Source of the DNA: Candidatus Nanopelagicales bacterium
Lineage (GTDB): Bacteria > Actinomycetota > Actinomycetes > S36-B12
Direction: 5' to 3'
Assembly (NCBI GenBank): GCA_028687755.1
Contig: JAQTZL010000001.1
Span: 124,001-188,000 of the forward strand
Length of the DNA: 64,000 bases
Shown: in pieces, positions 63,762 to 64,000 of the stretch
How the letters are laid out: each line of letters opens with the position of its first letter
How positions within the stretch are numbered: the stretch's first letter is position 1
Notes under the pieces: model-generated
Database searches by the model: none
What the model saw: the letters and a program-made list of their open reading frames with translations, nothing else
Told to the model about the DNA's origin: nothing
Position numbers and translations under genes: made by a program

Positions 63762-64000
63762 ATGGTTGAGCCTGTGAACGGCTATCGCGAGCGACTCCTG
63801 CCAAAGTGGTGGGTCTATTTGCTCGCCGCCAGCTTGATTGCGATGTTGAGCATCGCCTATGGAGCCGCATTTTCGGCGATGATCGGCTGGGTCATGTTCA
63901 TAGTCGGATTTGGCCTCCTGGCATTGGCAATGACGGCTGGATCACCAGTAATTGAAGTCAGTGAAGTTCTGCGAGTCGATGAAGCTCGGCTACCCATGAC
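63762..64000 (+). CDS. DUF3093 family protein, partial at window end
   Basis: A plus-strand frame from the ATG at 63762 is open to the window edge, giving about 79 residues. It starts MVEPVNGYRERLLPKWWVYL and has two membrane helices (about residues 15-35 and 38-58), then a conserved SPVIEVSEVLRVDEARLP. That is the pattern of actinobacterial DUF3093, which is often beside dut. A GTG at 63774 is another possible start. The C-terminus is outside the window. Confidence 0.8.
   Translation, partial: MVEPVNGYRERLLPKWWVYLLAASLIAMLSIAYGAAFSAMIGWVMFIVGFGLLALAMTAGSPVIEVSEVLRVDEARLPM

Noticed and set aside
1-64000. CRISPR arrays, insertion sequences, prophage or toxin-antitoxin modules
   Set aside because: I saw no regularly spaced repeats, transposase or integrase frames, or known toxin pairs; all long frames belong to core-type families.

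Overview
This window looks like a chromosomal segment of an actinobacterium (class Actinomycetia) of only moderate GC (about half, judged by eye). It encodes the full Pup-proteasome system, the mycothiol enzyme MshC, RbpA, PafBC, a HelY-type helicase, separate Lnt and Ppm proteins, and many actinobacterial families of unknown function (DUF3000, DUF3090, DUF3093, DUF3159, DUF3710, DUF5703). The gene order matches the conserved core order of high-GC relatives. Density, overlaps and lower GC suggest a streamlined lineage, perhaps a freshwater or marine planktonic one (inference). I see no insertion sequence, prophage, CRISPR array or obvious foreign island. No gene-free stretch exceeds 300 bases; the longest is 756-966, which holds the divergent promoter region of two VOC genes and a perfect 14-bp palindrome.

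Regions. 1-1728: two divergent VOC-fold (glyoxalase/dioxygenase-like) genes, the first cut by the window edge. 1844-5092: a processive glycosyltransferase translationally coupled to a membrane GGDEF protein with a ruined active site but an intact I-site, then a Nudix hydrolase. 5155-11766: a small membrane protein, rbpA, fxsA, and an overlapping minus-strand run of amidohydrolase, lnt and ppm1; then an M24 peptidase and a 5'-3' exonuclease. 11741-25678: one long minus-strand series read as arc/mpa-dop-pup-prcB-prcA-pafA-FKBP-FKBP-pafB-pafC-tatA-tatC-helY, with trmI just upstream of arc. 25692-34412: a RecB-like nuclease, a HAD phosphatase, metH, a PAC2 protein, pgi and gnd. 34413-39580: mshC, the SCO1664-like/DUF3090/histidine-phosphatase trio, corA and uppP. 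39577-44116: an F420-type oxidoreductase, an aldo/keto reductase, DUF5703, an M20 peptidase and trhO. 44242-44325: tRNA-Leu(GAG) followed by a strong hairpin. 44368-49750: an FUSC-type membrane protein, a DinB protein, an operon of reductase, active-type GGDEF cyclase and GluQ-RS, then small acidic, LapA-like and Nudix-like genes. 49828-57074: msrB, DUF3000, RNase D, dxs, a conserved small protein and aconitase. 57141-64000: a TRAM-domain RNA methyltransferase, a KimA-like potassium permease divergent from two TrkA subunits, DUF3159, an OB-fold protein, DUF3710, dut and a partial DUF3093 gene.

Functional themes are regulated protein turnover (pupylation, proteasome, PafBC DNA-damage control), envelope and lipoprotein biogenesis (Lnt, Ppm, Tat, UppP), cyclic-dinucleotide signalling (two GGDEF proteins, one of them a likely receptor), ion homeostasis (CorA, KimA/TrkA), redox and thiol metabolism (MshC, MsrB, F420 and AKR enzymes) and tRNA modification (TrmI, TrhO, GluQ-RS). 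The nearest thing to an under-described system is the glycosyltransferase plus degenerate-GGDEF pair. A second striking property is the near absence of space between convergent genes.
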